From NCBI RefSeq assembly GCF_016907655.1, contig NZ_JAFBCL010000001.1, forward strand, positions 2,170,001 through 2,234,000: a DNA stretch of 64,000 nt, read 5' to 3'. The position numbers and the translations under genes are program-made. This document shows, in pieces, positions 8,220 to 16,851 of the stretch. This DNA comes from Saccharothrix algeriensis (GTDB lineage: Bacteria > Actinomycetota > Actinomycetes > Mycobacteriales > Pseudonocardiaceae). Below the pieces are notes generated by a model that was given only the letters and a program-made list of their open reading frames with translations, was not told the origin of the DNA and did no database searches. Every line of letters begins with the position of its first letter. The first letter of the stretch is position 1.

Positions 8220-10719
8220 GCCAGTCGCGGGCGACCATCGCCTGGGTCCGGGCGCGCGCGGCCTGCGGGTCGGGGTGCGCCCGGACCACCCGCTCCACCA
8301 CCTCCACGGCGCGGGCGAACCGGTCCGGCGCGGCGCCCGCCGCGCGCAGCACCATGACCGCGCGGTGCGCCGCGGCCAGCGCCCGGTCCAGCTCGCGGCC
8401 CGTCTCGGCGCACTGCCGGGCGTAGCAGGACAGCGCGGCGGCGTAGCGCTGGTCGTCGGTCAGCTCGTCCGGCGTCCGGGCCAGGTGCCAGGCCAGCACC
8501 GCCACCCGAGCGCGGTCCGGCGCGCCCGGGTCGGCCTGCCCCCACGCCAGCTCGGCCGCCCGCTGCGCCGCGAGGGCGAACGCGACCGGCGCGCCCCGGT
8601 GGCGCCCCACCAGCTCCCGCCAGGTGTCGGCGACCTGCTCGGCCAGCCGCAGCGCCGGCTCTCCCTGCCCGTCCGCCGCCAGCCCGTCGACCAGGCCCTG
8701 CAGCGCCGAGGCCAGCCTGCCGCCGCCGGTCAGCAGGAACCGCCGGGGCAGCCGCCGCGCCAGCGAGCGCACCTCCTCCACCACCGGCCGCGCCTGCTCG
8801 CCGCGGCCCTCGCGCAGCAGGACCCGCGCCAGCCGGGCGCGGGCGACGGCGAAGTCCACCCGGTGGCCCACCGGGTACCGCAGCACCAGGGGCCGCAGCA
8901 GCTCCACCGACTCCTGCGCCACCGCGAGCCGGTCCGCGCGGTGCTTGCCGTCCCGGACCAGCAGGTCGACCAGCTCGCCCAGCGCGGCGGCCAGCGCGAC
9001 GACCGCGTGCGGGTCGCCGTCCGCGGCCACCCGCCGCCGCACCTCGACCGACTCCTCCGCGGCGACCAGCGCGTCCGACGGGCGGCCCAGCCCGCGCAGC
9101 ACCGCGCCGAGCGTCCCCAGCGCGACGGCCAGGTCCGGCTCGAAGTCGCGCGGGTTGGCGCGGGCCAGGCGGCGCAGCACGTCGATCGCCTCGCGCACCG
9201 CCGCCGCGGCCTCCTCGCGCTCGCCGAAGACCGACAGCAGCGCCGCGATCGACACCAGGGTGCGCGCGAACTCGGCCTCGTGGCGCGGGTCGGCGTCCGC
9301 CGCGGCCCGCCACCGCACGACCGCCGAGCGCGCGGCGTCCGCCGCCTCCGCGCGGCGGCCCACGTCGAACAGCCGCACCGCGAGGTGGTGGGTCACCTTG
9401 GCGGCGTCCAGCCCGAACAGCGCCGGGTTGCCCTCGGCCAGCTCCCGGTAGAGCCCGGCGGCCTGCCCGGTCGCGGCCAGCGCCTCGTCCCGGCGGCCCA
9501 CCGCGGCGCAGCGCAGGCCCAGCTGGTCCAGCGCGTCGGCGAGCTGCGGCGCGCAGTCCGCGTCGTGCGCGGCGACCAGCCGGGACAGCGCGACGGCCTC
9601 CTCGGACGCGGCCGGCGCCTCGTCGTCGCGCCCCACCGCGACCAGCCGCAGGCCCAGGTCGCCCACGGCGTCGGCGAGCGCCGGGCGGTACTCCACCGGG
9701 TCCTCCGCCACCAGCTCCCGGTACAGCGCGACCTCCGCGCGCGCCGCCGCCAGGGCCTCCTCCCGCAGCGCGGCGAGCGCGGCGCGGGCGCCCAGCATCC
9801 CGTGCAGCTCGGCCAGCTCCGCTTTGCCGGCAACGGGCGCTCGGTCGCGCAGGAGCGTCCGGGTCACCACGGCGGGCAGGGCGTCGCAGTGGAAGCGGGG
9901 GTCGTCGAACACGTGCCGGGCGATGGCCCGCGCCGCCGCCGGGCGCTCGGCCAGGGCGGTCAGGCCCGCGGCGCCGGTGACGCCCACCAGCTCCGGGTGC
10001 GCGGTGAACAGCTCCTCGGCGCGGCGCAGCGCGTGCGGCCACCGCTCGGCGGCGCGCAGCAGGGCGTCCAGGGCGGCCGGGGTGCGCTCGGGCTCGATGC
10101 GCTCGTCCAGCAGCGCCACGGCGAGCACGTCCTCGGCGAGCCGCCCCGAGGTCGCGGCGGCCGGGTCGACGTCGGCCAGCCAGCGCACCAGCTCCACCTG
10201 GTCGCCGGCGGGTGAGCCGTGCACGGCGGCGAGCGCGGCCAGGTGCAGGTCGTGCAGGGTGCCGGCGGGCGGGGGCGGCGCGGTCGGGCGCGGCCTGCCC
10301 AGCGCGTCGGCGAAGCGGGCGCAGGCGGCGGCGAACGACTCGTCGTGCTCCGCCGGCCGCGCGGCCAGCTCCAGCTCGGCGCAGGCGCGGTCCAGGTCCC
10401 CGGCCCGCTGCCGCGCCGCCGACCACCACCAGCCCGTGCGGCGGGCCACGAGCAGGACCCGGTCGTCCGGCTCCTGCAGCAGCCGGTGCAGGTCCTGCCA
10501 CGGCAGCAGCTCGGCGTCGTCCACCACGCGCACGGCGTCGCCCGCGAAGTGGTGCGCGAGGCGGGTCTTGCCCACGCCGGCGGGGCCGTGCAGCAGCAGG
10601 ACCGACGGCCCGCCCACCCGGTCGCGCCACCGCGCCAGCGCCGCCAGCTCCCGCACCCGGCCGTGGAAGGGCACCACCCCGTGCCGCGGGTCCAGCAGCT
10701 CGCCGGGAGACAGGGGCAC
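8206..10719 (-). CDS. Large P-loop protein with tetratricopeptide-like repeats
   Basis: An 837-residue protein with an intact Walker A motif, GPAGVGKT, at 45-52. It is followed by an AAA/NACHT-like core and, from about residue 330 to the end, many degenerate TPR-like helical pairs (repeated Ala-Glu-Ala-Val and Leu-Ala-Asp-Ala-Leu segments). No HTH or effector domain is visible. It resembles large ATP-binding TPR proteins common in Pseudonocardiales. A STAND-type signalling role is possible but not shown. GTG at 10719 is the first usable start but lacks a clear ribosome site. A long hairpin lies 52 bp upstream. It overlaps the proline dehydrogenase gene end-to-end. Confidence 0.78.
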   Translation of the reverse strand: MPLSPGELLDPRHGVVPFHGRVRELAALARWRDRVGGPSVLLLHGPAGVGKTRLAHHFAGDAVRVVDDAELLPWQDLHRLLQEPDDRVLLVARRTGWWWSAARQRAGDLDRACAELELAARPAEHDESFAAACARFADALGRPRPTAPPPPAGTLHDLHLAALAAVHGSPAGDQVELVRWLADVDPAAATSGRLAEDVLAVALLDERIEPERTPAALDALLRAAERWPHALRRAEELFTAHPELVGVTGAAGLTALAERPAAARAIARHVFDDPRFHCDALPAVVTRTLLRDRAPVAGKAELAELHGMLGARAALAALREEALAAARAEVALYRELVAEDPVEYRPALADAVGDLGLRLVAVGRDDEAPAASEEAVALSRLVAAHDADCAPQLADALDQLGLRCAAVGRRDEALAATGQAAGLYRELAEGNPALFGLDAAKVTHHLAVRLFDVGRRAEAADAARSAVVRWRAAADADPRHEAEFARTLVSIAALLSVFGEREEAAAAVREAIDVLRRLARANPRDFEPDLAVALGTLGAVLRGLGRPSDALVAAEESVEVRRRVAADGDPHAVVALAAALGELVDLLVRDGKHRADRLAVAQESVELLRPLVLRYPVGHRVDFAVARARLARVLLREGRGEQARPVVEEVRSLARRLPRRFLLTGGGRLASALQGLVDGLAADGQGEPALRLAEQVADTWRELVGRHRGAPVAFALAAQRAAELAWGQADPGAPDRARVAVLAWHLARTPDELTDDQRYAAALSCYARQCAETGRELDRALAAAHRAVMVLRAAGAAPDRFARAVEVVERVVRAHPDPQAARARTQAMVARDWPSSS

Positions 10720-10770
10720 CTCTGTGTTGGATGGCCCCGACTCCGTCGGGGCGGCTCGGTCGCCTGTAGT

Positions 10771-10839
10771 CGGCAGGTCGAGCCTGTTCTCCCGGCGATC
10801 GGAAAGCGTGATCGGCGGGAGAACAGGCTCGACCTACCG
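10771..10839. repeat. Long hairpin with AAAGCGT loop
   Basis: Arms 10771-10800 and 10810-10839 pair over 30 bp with two mismatches around the 9-nt loop GGAAAGCGT. The loop matches those of the hairpins near 0.3 and 0.6 kb, although the arm sequence is unrelated. It lies between two divergent genes, so it is not a simple terminator. Confidence 0.85.
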
Positions 10840-10956
10840 ACGCGACCTCGCGGGGGAGGTCGGGTGGGTATGAGGACGTGAGTGATTTTTGGGGTGAGGG
10901 TAGTGAGGTGGGGGGCGGTGTTCCGGGGTGGGAGCGGAGGATCACTGGAAAGAGTG

Positions 10957-12684
10957 ATGTCGTGCCCAAGGGGGAAGGTGGGCGGGGTCGAGAGGGTCGC
11001 TCACAATGCACTGGTGCTCGCTGCCCTGGTGCCCCACGCGGAGAACGCCGGTCGGGTCCGGTTGCTCTCCGACGCCGGTGAGCCCGCGGGGCCGGTGGTC
11101 GGGACCGACGACCTGGCCTCGGTGGTGGCCGAGTGGGAGGGCTCGCGACCGCGCTGGCTGTGGCCGTCGACCGCCGAGGTGTACCCCGGGCTGCTGGCGC
11201 GCGGGGTGCGGGTGGAGCGGTGCCTGGACCTGCACCACGTGGAGGCGCTGCTGCTGGCCTACCAGGGGCGGCACGGCGAGCCGCGCGGGTTGGGGGCGGC
11301 GCTGGCCCGGCTGCGCGGGCTGCCCGTCCCGGAGGACCACGGGCCGCGCCGGCGCGAGACCCAGCCGACCCTGTTCGAGCCGGAGCGCGAACCGCTGCCG
11401 GGCGCCGCGGACCCGCTGGAGGCCGTCGTCGCGGTGCACGCCGAGCAGCAGCGCACCGCCGCCGGGCTGGGCCACGCCGACCCGCTGCGGCTGCTGTTCG
11501 CCGCCGAGTCGGCCAGCGCGCTGGCCGCCGCCGAGATGACCCACCACGGCCTGCCGTGGCGGGCCGACGTGCACGAGGCCCTGCTGGTGGAGCTGCTCGG
11601 CCCGCGGCCGGCCGCCGGGGCGCGGCCGAGCCGGCTGGCCGAGCTGGCGGACCGGATCACGGCGGCGTTCGGCGGCCGACCGGTCAACCCCGACCACCCG
11701 CCGAGCATCGTGCGGGCGTTCGGGCGGGAGGGCGTCGAGGTCCCGTCCGCGCGGGCGTGGGTGCTCAAGGGCGTCGACCACCCGGCCGTGCAGCCGCTGC
11801 TGGAGTACAAGGAACTGGCCCGGCTGTGGGTCGCGCACAGCTGGTCGTGGCTGGACCAGTGGGTGTCCGACGGGCGGTTCCGGCCGGACTACGTGGTCGG
11901 CGGCGTGGTGTCCGGGCGGTGGGCGACGCGGGGCGGCGCGGCGCTGCAGATCCCGCGCACGCTGCGCCGCGCGGTGCTGGCCGACCCGGGGTGGCGGCTG
12001 GTGGCGGCGGACGCGGCGCAGCTGGAGCCGCGCGTGCTCGCGGCCCTGTCCGGCGACCGCAGGCTGGCCGAGGTCTCCGGTGACGACGACCTGTACACCA
12101 ACGTGGCCGCGGACGCGTTCGACGGCGACCGGGACCGGGCGAAGGTCGCCATGCTGTCGGCGATGTACGGCGGCACCAGCGGTGCGGCGGGCCCGCTGCT
12201 GGCCGTGCTGCGGCGGCGGTTCCCCGACGCGGTCGGGTACGTGGAGGCCGCGGCGGCGGCCGGCGAGCAGGGCCGGGTGGTGCGCTCCCGCCTGGGCCGG
12301 ACGAGCCCGCCGCCCTCCGACGCGTGGCACGAGGCCACCGGCAGCGCCGACGAGGGCGAGGACGCGGTCCGGCGGTCGCGGCGGGCCGCCCGCGAGTGGG
12401 GCCGGTTCACGCGCAACTTCGTGGTGCAGGCCAGCGCGGCGGACTGGACGGCGGCCCTGCTGGGCGCGCTGCGCCGCCGCCTGCACCGGTCCGCGCCCGA
12501 GGCGCAGCTGGTGTTCTTCCAGCACGACGAGGTCCTGGTGCACTGCCCGGCCGGGCTGGCGGACGCGGTGTGCGCGGAGGTGACCGCGGCCGGCGCGGAG
12601 GCGTCCCGCCTGGTGTTCGGCGACACGCCGGTCCGGTTCCCGCTCAAGGCCGTGCCGGTCGCCGGGTACGCCGACGCGAAGTGA
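10957..12684 (+). CDS. Family-A DNA polymerase-like protein (bifunctional 3'-5' exonuclease/polymerase type)
   Basis: A protein of about 575 residues matching the short actinobacterial PolA paralogue. Polymerase motif A is Asp-Ala-Ala-Gln-Leu-Glu-Pro-Arg (about 352-360). Motif B is Arg-x-x-x-Lys-Val-Ala-Met-Leu-Ser-Ala-Met-Tyr-Gly (about 392-406). Motif C is Gln-His-Asp-Glu (about 521-524). The N-terminal part is a degenerate exonuclease-like region without an obvious full DEDD set. It probably acts in DNA repair or gap filling; the housekeeping PolA would be elsewhere. The start is uncertain: GTG at 10882 and GTG at 11014 are alternatives, and ATG 10957 has a modest GGAAAG site. Confidence 0.82.
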   Translation: MSCPRGKVGGVERVAHNALVLAALVPHAENAGRVRLLSDAGEPAGPVVGTDDLASVVAEWEGSRPRWLWPSTAEVYPGLLARGVRVERCLDLHHVEALLLAYQGRHGEPRGLGAALARLRGLPVPEDHGPRRRETQPTLFEPEREPLPGAADPLEAVVAVHAEQQRTAAGLGHADPLRLLFAAESASALAAAEMTHHGLPWRADVHEALLVELLGPRPAAGARPSRLAELADRITAAFGGRPVNPDHPPSIVRAFGREGVEVPSARAWVLKGVDHPAVQPLLEYKELARLWVAHSWSWLDQWVSDGRFRPDYVVGGVVSGRWATRGGAALQIPRTLRRAVLADPGWRLVAADAAQLEPRVLAALSGDRRLAEVSGDDDLYTNVAADAFDGDRDRAKVAMLSAMYGGTSGAAGPLLAVLRRRFPDAVGYVEAAAAAGEQGRVVRSRLGRTSPPPSDAWHEATGSADEGEDAVRRSRRAAREWGRFTRNFVVQASAADWTAALLGALRRRLHRSAPEAQLVFFQHDEVLVHCPAGLADAVCAEVTAAGAEASRLVFGDTPVRFPLKAVPVAGYADAK

Positions 12685-12700
12685 CGCCGCCCGGCGCGGT

Positions 12701-12706
12701 TAGGCT
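12701..12706 (+). promoter_or_regulatory. -10 box of the leader ORF/AraC gene
   Basis: TAGGCT ends 7 nt before GTG 12714, the same geometry as other leaderless starts in the window. Confidence 0.5.
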
Positions 12707-12713
12707 GGTCGGC

Positions 12714-12779
12714 GTGCAGCAAGCCCGACGCGCCGCCGTCCGCGGGGGACCGACCGCGCGCCGGCGCGCCCGGCCGTGA
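12714..12779 (+). CDS. Arginine-rich leader ORF coupled to the AraC gene
   Basis: A 21-codon frame starting at GTG 12714 directly after a -10 box and ending with TGA at 12777-12779. The stop overlaps GTG 12776 of the AraC gene (GTGA). Seven of 21 residues are Arg, four within the last six codons before the stop. The geometry suggests a leaderless upstream ORF that feeds ribosomes into the regulator gene, perhaps sensing translation rate. No homologue is known to me, and the short length means chance cannot be excluded. Confidence 0.4.
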   Translation: MQQARRAAVRGGPTARRRARP

Positions 12780-13450
12780 GCTACGTCGAGCGCCCGGCCG
12801 CCGGGCTGGACTGCGCCTGGCGGCGGTCCTCGGCCACCCCCGCCGTCGGCCGGGTGGTGCCCGACGGCTGCACGGACATCATCTGGTCCTCCGACCGCGC
12901 GCTCGTGGTCGCCGGTCCGGACACCGTCGGCCACGTCACGGCGATGGGCCCGGGCGAGGTGTTCGGCGTGCGCTTCGGCCCGGGCGTCGGGCCGGCCGCG
13001 CTGGGCGTCCCGGCGCACGCCCTGCGCGACCAGCGCGTGCCGCTGTCCGAGCTGTGGGGCGGCTCGGCCGCGCTGGAGGACGCCCTGGCCGCGGCCGACG
13101 ACCCGTGCGCCGTGCTCGCCGCCGCGGCGCGCGAGCGCCTGCGCGCCACCCCGCCCGACCCGGTGGCGGCGCGGATCGCGCGGTCGGTGCGCACGTCCTC
13201 GGTCGCCGCGCTGGCCGACGACCTGGGGCTGAGCACCCGCCAGGTGCACCGCCGCAGCCTGGACGCGTTCGGCTACGGCCCCAAGGTGCTGCACCGCGTG
13301 CTCCGCTTCGACCGCGCGGTGAAGCTGGCGTGGCGGGGCGTGCCGTTCGCCGACGTGGCCCACCGCACCGGCTACACCGACCAGGCGCACCTGGCGCGCG
13401 AGGTCAAGGACCTGGCCGGCGTCCCGCTGGGTCAGCTGATCCGGTCGTAG
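12776..13450 (+). CDS. AraC-family transcriptional regulator (DUF6597-type N-terminus)
   Basis: The 224-residue protein has an N-terminal domain of the DUF6597 type (Val-Val-Pro-Asp-Gly-Cys-Thr-Asp-Ile-Ile-Trp near 27-37, a ligand-sensing fold). Its C-terminal AraC double helix-turn-helix lies at about 145-222, with the second helix pair around Ala-Asp-Val-Ala-His-Arg-Thr-Gly-Tyr-Thr-Asp-Gln-Ala-His. The GTG start overlaps the stop of the small leader ORF. Its target is unknown; the neighbours do not form an obvious regulon. The 3' end overlaps the convergent prenyltransferase-like gene by 19 bp. Confidence 0.88.
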   Translation: MSYVERPAAGLDCAWRRSSATPAVGRVVPDGCTDIIWSSDRALVVAGPDTVGHVTAMGPGEVFGVRFGPGVGPAALGVPAHALRDQRVPLSELWGGSAALEDALAAADDPCAVLAAAARERLRATPPDPVAARIARSVRTSSVAALADDLGLSTRQVHRRSLDAFGYGPKVLHRVLRFDRAVKLAWRGVPFADVAHRTGYTDQAHLAREVKDLAGVPLGQLIRS

Positions 13451-14295
13451 GCGCGCAGCGTCAGCAACGCCTCGATGGTGACGATCGGGCGCCACTCGTA
13501 GGTCGTCACCGGGGTCCAGGCGGGCCACGGGAACGTCCAGCCGCCGTCCTCGCGCTGCCCCCGGGCCAGCTCGTCGAGGTCGCGCTCGACCTCGTCGTCG
13601 CCGAACCAGCGGCGGGCCAGGCTGTCCGGCGTGGGCGCGTAGTGGTGCGGCTTGTGCGTCTCGCCCGCGGCGTACCCGGCCGGCGCCTGCCCGTCCCCGA
13701 GGTCCACGAGCCCGGTCTCGCGCACCAGCGCGCCCAGCCGCTCGGCCGCCACCTCGGCGTGCGACCGGTCGGGCAGGTGGTCGAGGAACCGGGCGCAGGC
13801 GCTCGCCTCGTACGGGTGCGAGGAGGTCAGCGCGCCGAGCCGCCGCAGGCAGAAGTCCGTGGCCCGGTCCAGCCACGGGTGGTCGGACCCGGCCTCGTGC
13901 AGGGCGCTCGCGGCCAGCGCGGTCATGAGCAGGTCGCTCCCGCCCGACACCTGCCACCAGGGCGCGCGCGGGTGGTCCGCGGCCGTGGCGAGGCAGTTCG
14001 GCAGCCCGCCGTCCGGGTTGGCCACCGAGGCCAGGAAGTCGGCCGCGCCGGCCACGAACCGGTCGTCTCCCACCTCGCGGCAGAGGGTCAACGCCGTGAA
14101 GGTGTGCAGCGGCTGGCTGCTGGGCCCGCGGCCGTCGGGCTCCAGGGCGTGCCCGAACCCGCCGTCGTCGTTGCGGTGGGCGGCCACCGCCGCGACGACC
14201 GGCTCCCCCGGCCCGCCGTCGAACAGGTGCGCGAACCGCCGCTGCTCCAGCACGCGCGCGTTGTGCCACAGGAAGGACCTGGCTGCTTCGATCAT
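13432..14295 (-). CDS. Prenyltransferase/squalene-cyclase-like repeat protein
   Basis: A 287-residue alpha/alpha-toroid-like protein with several QW-like repeats of the squalene-cyclase/prenyltransferase type: Asp-Asp-Gly-Gly-Phe-Gly-His (about 45-51), Pro-Asp-Gly-Gly-Leu-Pro and Glu-Asp-Gly-Gly-Trp-Thr-Phe near the C-terminus. It lacks the DxDD catalytic motif and zinc ligands, so enzymatic activity is unproven. It has no signal peptide. ATG 14295 is preferred over an upstream in-frame start because family members begin at this point. Divergent from the ESX-associated operon. Confidence 0.7.
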   Translation of the reverse strand: MIEAARSFLWHNARVLEQRRFAHLFDGGPGEPVVAAVAAHRNDDGGFGHALEPDGRGPSSQPLHTFTALTLCREVGDDRFVAGAADFLASVANPDGGLPNCLATAADHPRAPWWQVSGGSDLLMTALAASALHEAGSDHPWLDRATDFCLRRLGALTSSHPYEASACARFLDHLPDRSHAEVAAERLGALVRETGLVDLGDGQAPAGYAAGETHKPHHYAPTPDSLARRWFGDDEVERDLDELARGQREDGGWTFPWPAWTPVTTYEWRPIVTIEALLTLRAYDRIS

Positions 14296-14438
14296 TCCGC
14301 CACGGTAGGTCCGCCGGCCGCGGCGGTCTTGTACGGATCGGACACCGGTCACCCGGGACGACCCGGCCGAACTCCCGGACGCGCCGAGGCCGTTGTGCCA
14401 TCATTGATCGCGCTGTTGGCGTGAGGGGAGCGCGAGCG

Positions 14439-14843
14439 ATGCTGGACGCAGGTGGTGGGGGCGCGAAGCTGGGATTCGTCGCCGACACGGTGGCGCGCGG
14501 TCCGGGCGCGGGTTACGTGGCGACGCAGACGAAGTTCTCCGTCGACCCGGCGGAGGCCCAGCGACTGATCGACGGCCTCAAGCAGGCGCTGGAGAAACTG
14601 GTCAACACGAAGTTGGTCTCGGATGAGATCGCTGCCAGCAACTCCCCGGGCAAGGACGTCTACAGCGGCATGGCCACGCTGACCATCCGCAAAACCGCGA
14701 GCGACGAGCCCGGCGGTTACGGCTGGGCGAACCTCGAAGCGCGCAAGGCGCTGGAGAACACGATCGAGAACATCCAGAAGGCGCTGGACGAGTACCAGGG
14801 CACCGACTCGGCCGCCGCCGACGCACTCAAGCCGAAGGAATGA
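14439..14843 (+). CDS. Small helical ESX-associated protein
   Basis: A 134-residue protein without signal peptide. A low-complexity Gly start is followed by two predicted helices (about 42-60 and 97-118) with heptad-like Leu/Ile spacing, a layout like WXG100-type or other ESX substrates. It begins an operon whose next genes encode a DUF3558 lipoprotein, a PPE-like protein and an EspG-like chaperone. The canonical Trp-x-Gly turn is not seen in the expected place, so it is not called a WXG100 protein. ATG 14439 has a GGGGAG site. The stop overlaps the next start (ATGA). Confidence 0.72.
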   Translation: MLDAGGGGAKLGFVADTVARGPGAGYVATQTKFSVDPAEAQRLIDGLKQALEKLVNTKLVSDEIAASNSPGKDVYSGMATLTIRKTASDEPGGYGWANLEARKALENTIENIQKALDEYQGTDSAAADALKPKE

Positions 14844-15448
14844 GCTCCTTGAACCGCACTGTTCGGGCGGCTCTCGCCGTCGGCGCTGCCGTGGCGGCAC
14901 TTGCCGCATGCACCTCCACTTCCCCCGGAGATCCGACGTCTGCACCCACGACGTCGGAAGACGTGCCCACCTCGACCAGCCCCGACTCCGGTGGCGGTGG
15001 GGGTCTGAACCTCCAGAAGTACCTGAGCGACCCCTGCGCCATCCTGACCAAGGAACAGCAGGCCGGACTCGCCACCTTCCGCGAGGCCACAGCAGGGGAA
15101 GACGGGCCGAACGGCCCCAGTTGCACCTACCAGGGCAAGGACGTGTTGGCGGACTCCACCTTCAAGGTGATCCTCGTGGTCAAGGGCAACACAATCGAGG
15201 ATTTCATCGAGAGCACCAAGTCCGGCATGTCGATCTCCGAGGAGACCGAGGTCGAGGGTAGGCGTGCGGTCAGCTTCGACAGCGCCGACGGCAAGCGGAC
15301 CTGCAACACCGCGGTCGGCACGTCGGACAGGGAGGCCGTTCTCGTCCAAGGCAGCATCGGCAAGAACGACAAGCTCAACGACGGCAAAGCCTGCGGCACG
15401 ACCGAGCGGGTGGCCGCGACGGTCATCGGAAACCTGAAGAAGGGGTAG
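14840..15448 (+). CDS. DUF3558 family lipoprotein
   Basis: A 202-residue exported protein. A basic N-terminus and hydrophobic stretch end in Leu-Ala-Ala-Cys, lipobox Cys at 24, then a Ser/Thr/Pro-rich tether (about 25-53). The DUF3558 domain follows, with the typical Asp-Pro-Cys near its start and further Cys residues that likely pair (Pro-Ser-Cys-Thr-Tyr, Arg-Thr-Cys-Asn, Lys-Ala-Cys-Gly). Family members are surface lipoproteins of unknown function, often next to ESX-type genes in Pseudonocardiales. The ATG overlaps the previous stop, and the next gene starts 2 nt after its stop. Confidence 0.88.
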   Translation: MSSLNRTVRAALAVGAAVAALAACTSTSPGDPTSAPTTSEDVPTSTSPDSGGGGGLNLQKYLSDPCAILTKEQQAGLATFREATAGEDGPNGPSCTYQGKDVLADSTFKVILVVKGNTIEDFIESTKSGMSISEETEVEGRRAVSFDSADGKRTCNTAVGTSDREAVLVQGSIGKNDKLNDGKACGTTERVAATVIGNLKKG

Positions 15449-15450
15449 CC

Positions 15451-16842
15451 ATGACGTTGCCCGGCGGGCCCGTCGACATGGATTACGGCGGCTTCGCGCT
15501 GCTGCAGGTGGGGATCGGCGCCGACAAGATCTACGGCTGGTTCAAGGACGGCAAGGGCCCCGAGCAGACCACCGACGCGACCCAGCAGAACTGGGAGAAG
15601 GTCAACCGCGACCACCTCGACATCGCCCACCTGATCGAGAAGGCGGTGCGCGACTCCGGCGCGTCCTGGGAGGGCGCGGCGGGCGACCAGGCCCGTGCGT
15701 CGACCTCCCCGCTCGCGAGCTGGTCGCAGGCGGCCGGTGACAGCGCCAGCACGGCCAGTCGGGGCGCGTCGGACATCAGCGACTCGTTCCGCCGGGCCCG
15801 CGACTCCGTCGAGAAGCCCGTCGACGTGCCGGACAAGCCCTGGTACAACGACGCGCTGCCCTGGGACACCGACTACGACGACGCGGTGGAGAAGAGCCAG
15901 GAGGTCAACTCCAGGAACGTGCGGGTGCTCAGCACCTACGGCACCGCCGCGAACGCCGCCGGCGCGGCCATGCCGACGTTCCAGTCCCCCGCCGAGATCG
16001 GCGCGGGCATCGACGAGGGCGGCGACGAGCCGCCGATCCCCCGCCCGAAGGAGTGGGGCGGCACCGACGAGACGGGCGGGGACGGCACCGGCGAGCCCGG
16101 CACGGGTCGGGACCGGACCGGGAAGTCCTGGGGCGACGTGGCCGTCCCGCCGCCGACCTCGTCCGGCGAGGAGGGCGGCGACACGAGGAAGTCGCTGGCC
16201 GAGGTCCCCGACCGGCCGGCGCCGCCCCCGCTCGCGGTGGACCCGCCGCGGCCCACCGACCCGCGGTTCCCACCGAACGACCCGCGGTTCCCCCCGTTCG
16301 ACCCGCGGCTGCCCTACGACCCGCGCAACCCCAACGACCCGCGCAACCCCCGCAACCGCAACGACCCGCGCAACCCGAACGACCCCCGCAACCGGCCGCC
16401 GGTGCGCGTGCCGGGACCGGGCGGGCCGGGTGGCGGTCCCGGCGGTGGTCCGGGCGGGCGCGGCGGCGGTCCGGGCGGCTTGGGCGGTGGTCCGGGTGGC
16501 CTGGGCGGCGGTCCGGGTGGTCTCGGTGGCGGGCGCGGCGGGCTGGGCGGCGTCCCCGGCATCCCCGGCCCCGGCGGGTTCGCGCCCGGTGGCGCGTCGG
16601 GCACGATGGCGCCCGGCGAGCGCGGGTTCGGCCCCGGCGGCAGCGGCGGGTTCGGGCCGGGCGGCGCGGGCGCGGCCGGGCGCGGCGGCGTGGCCGGCGC
16701 GGGCATGGCCGGCATGGGCGCGGGCGCCGGCCACGGGCAGGGCGAGGAGGACAAGGAGCACAAGGCCGCGTCCTACCTGCAGGAGACCGAGGACATCTTC
16801 GGCGACGGCACCATGGTCGCCCCACCGGTCATCGGCGAATAA
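15451..16842 (+). CDS. PPE-like ESX-associated protein with Pro/Gly-rich tail
   Basis: A 463-residue protein. Residues about 1-175 form a helical PPE/WXG-like region with Ser-Trp-Glu-Gly-Ala-Ala near residue 71 as a WxG-type turn. Residues about 180-310 are acidic then proline-rich, with repeated Asp-Pro-Arg-Asn/Phe-Pro units (about 270-315). Next comes a glycine-rich stretch of Gly-Gly-Pro-Gly-Gly-Leu repeats (about 320-430) and a short acidic C-terminus. It is probably a type VII secretion substrate recognised by the EspG-like protein encoded 9 nt downstream. The repeat tracts are likely length-variable. Confidence 0.83.
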   Translation: MTLPGGPVDMDYGGFALLQVGIGADKIYGWFKDGKGPEQTTDATQQNWEKVNRDHLDIAHLIEKAVRDSGASWEGAAGDQARASTSPLASWSQAAGDSASTASRGASDISDSFRRARDSVEKPVDVPDKPWYNDALPWDTDYDDAVEKSQEVNSRNVRVLSTYGTAANAAGAAMPTFQSPAEIGAGIDEGGDEPPIPRPKEWGGTDETGGDGTGEPGTGRDRTGKSWGDVAVPPPTSSGEEGGDTRKSLAEVPDRPAPPPLAVDPPRPTDPRFPPNDPRFPPFDPRLPYDPRNPNDPRNPRNRNDPRNPNDPRNRPPVRVPGPGGPGGGPGGGPGGRGGGPGGLGGGPGGLGGGPGGLGGGRGGLGGVPGIPGPGGFAPGGASGTMAPGERGFGPGGSGGFGPGGAGAAGRGGVAGAGMAGMGAGAGHGQGEEDKEHKAASYLQETEDIFGDGTMVAPPVIGE

Positions 16843-16851
16843 GGGGGCGGC

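Noticed and set aside
14439..14843. WXG100 (EsxA/B-like) call
   Set aside because: No Trp-x-Gly turn in mid-protein and the length is greater than usual. ESX association is supported by neighbours only.
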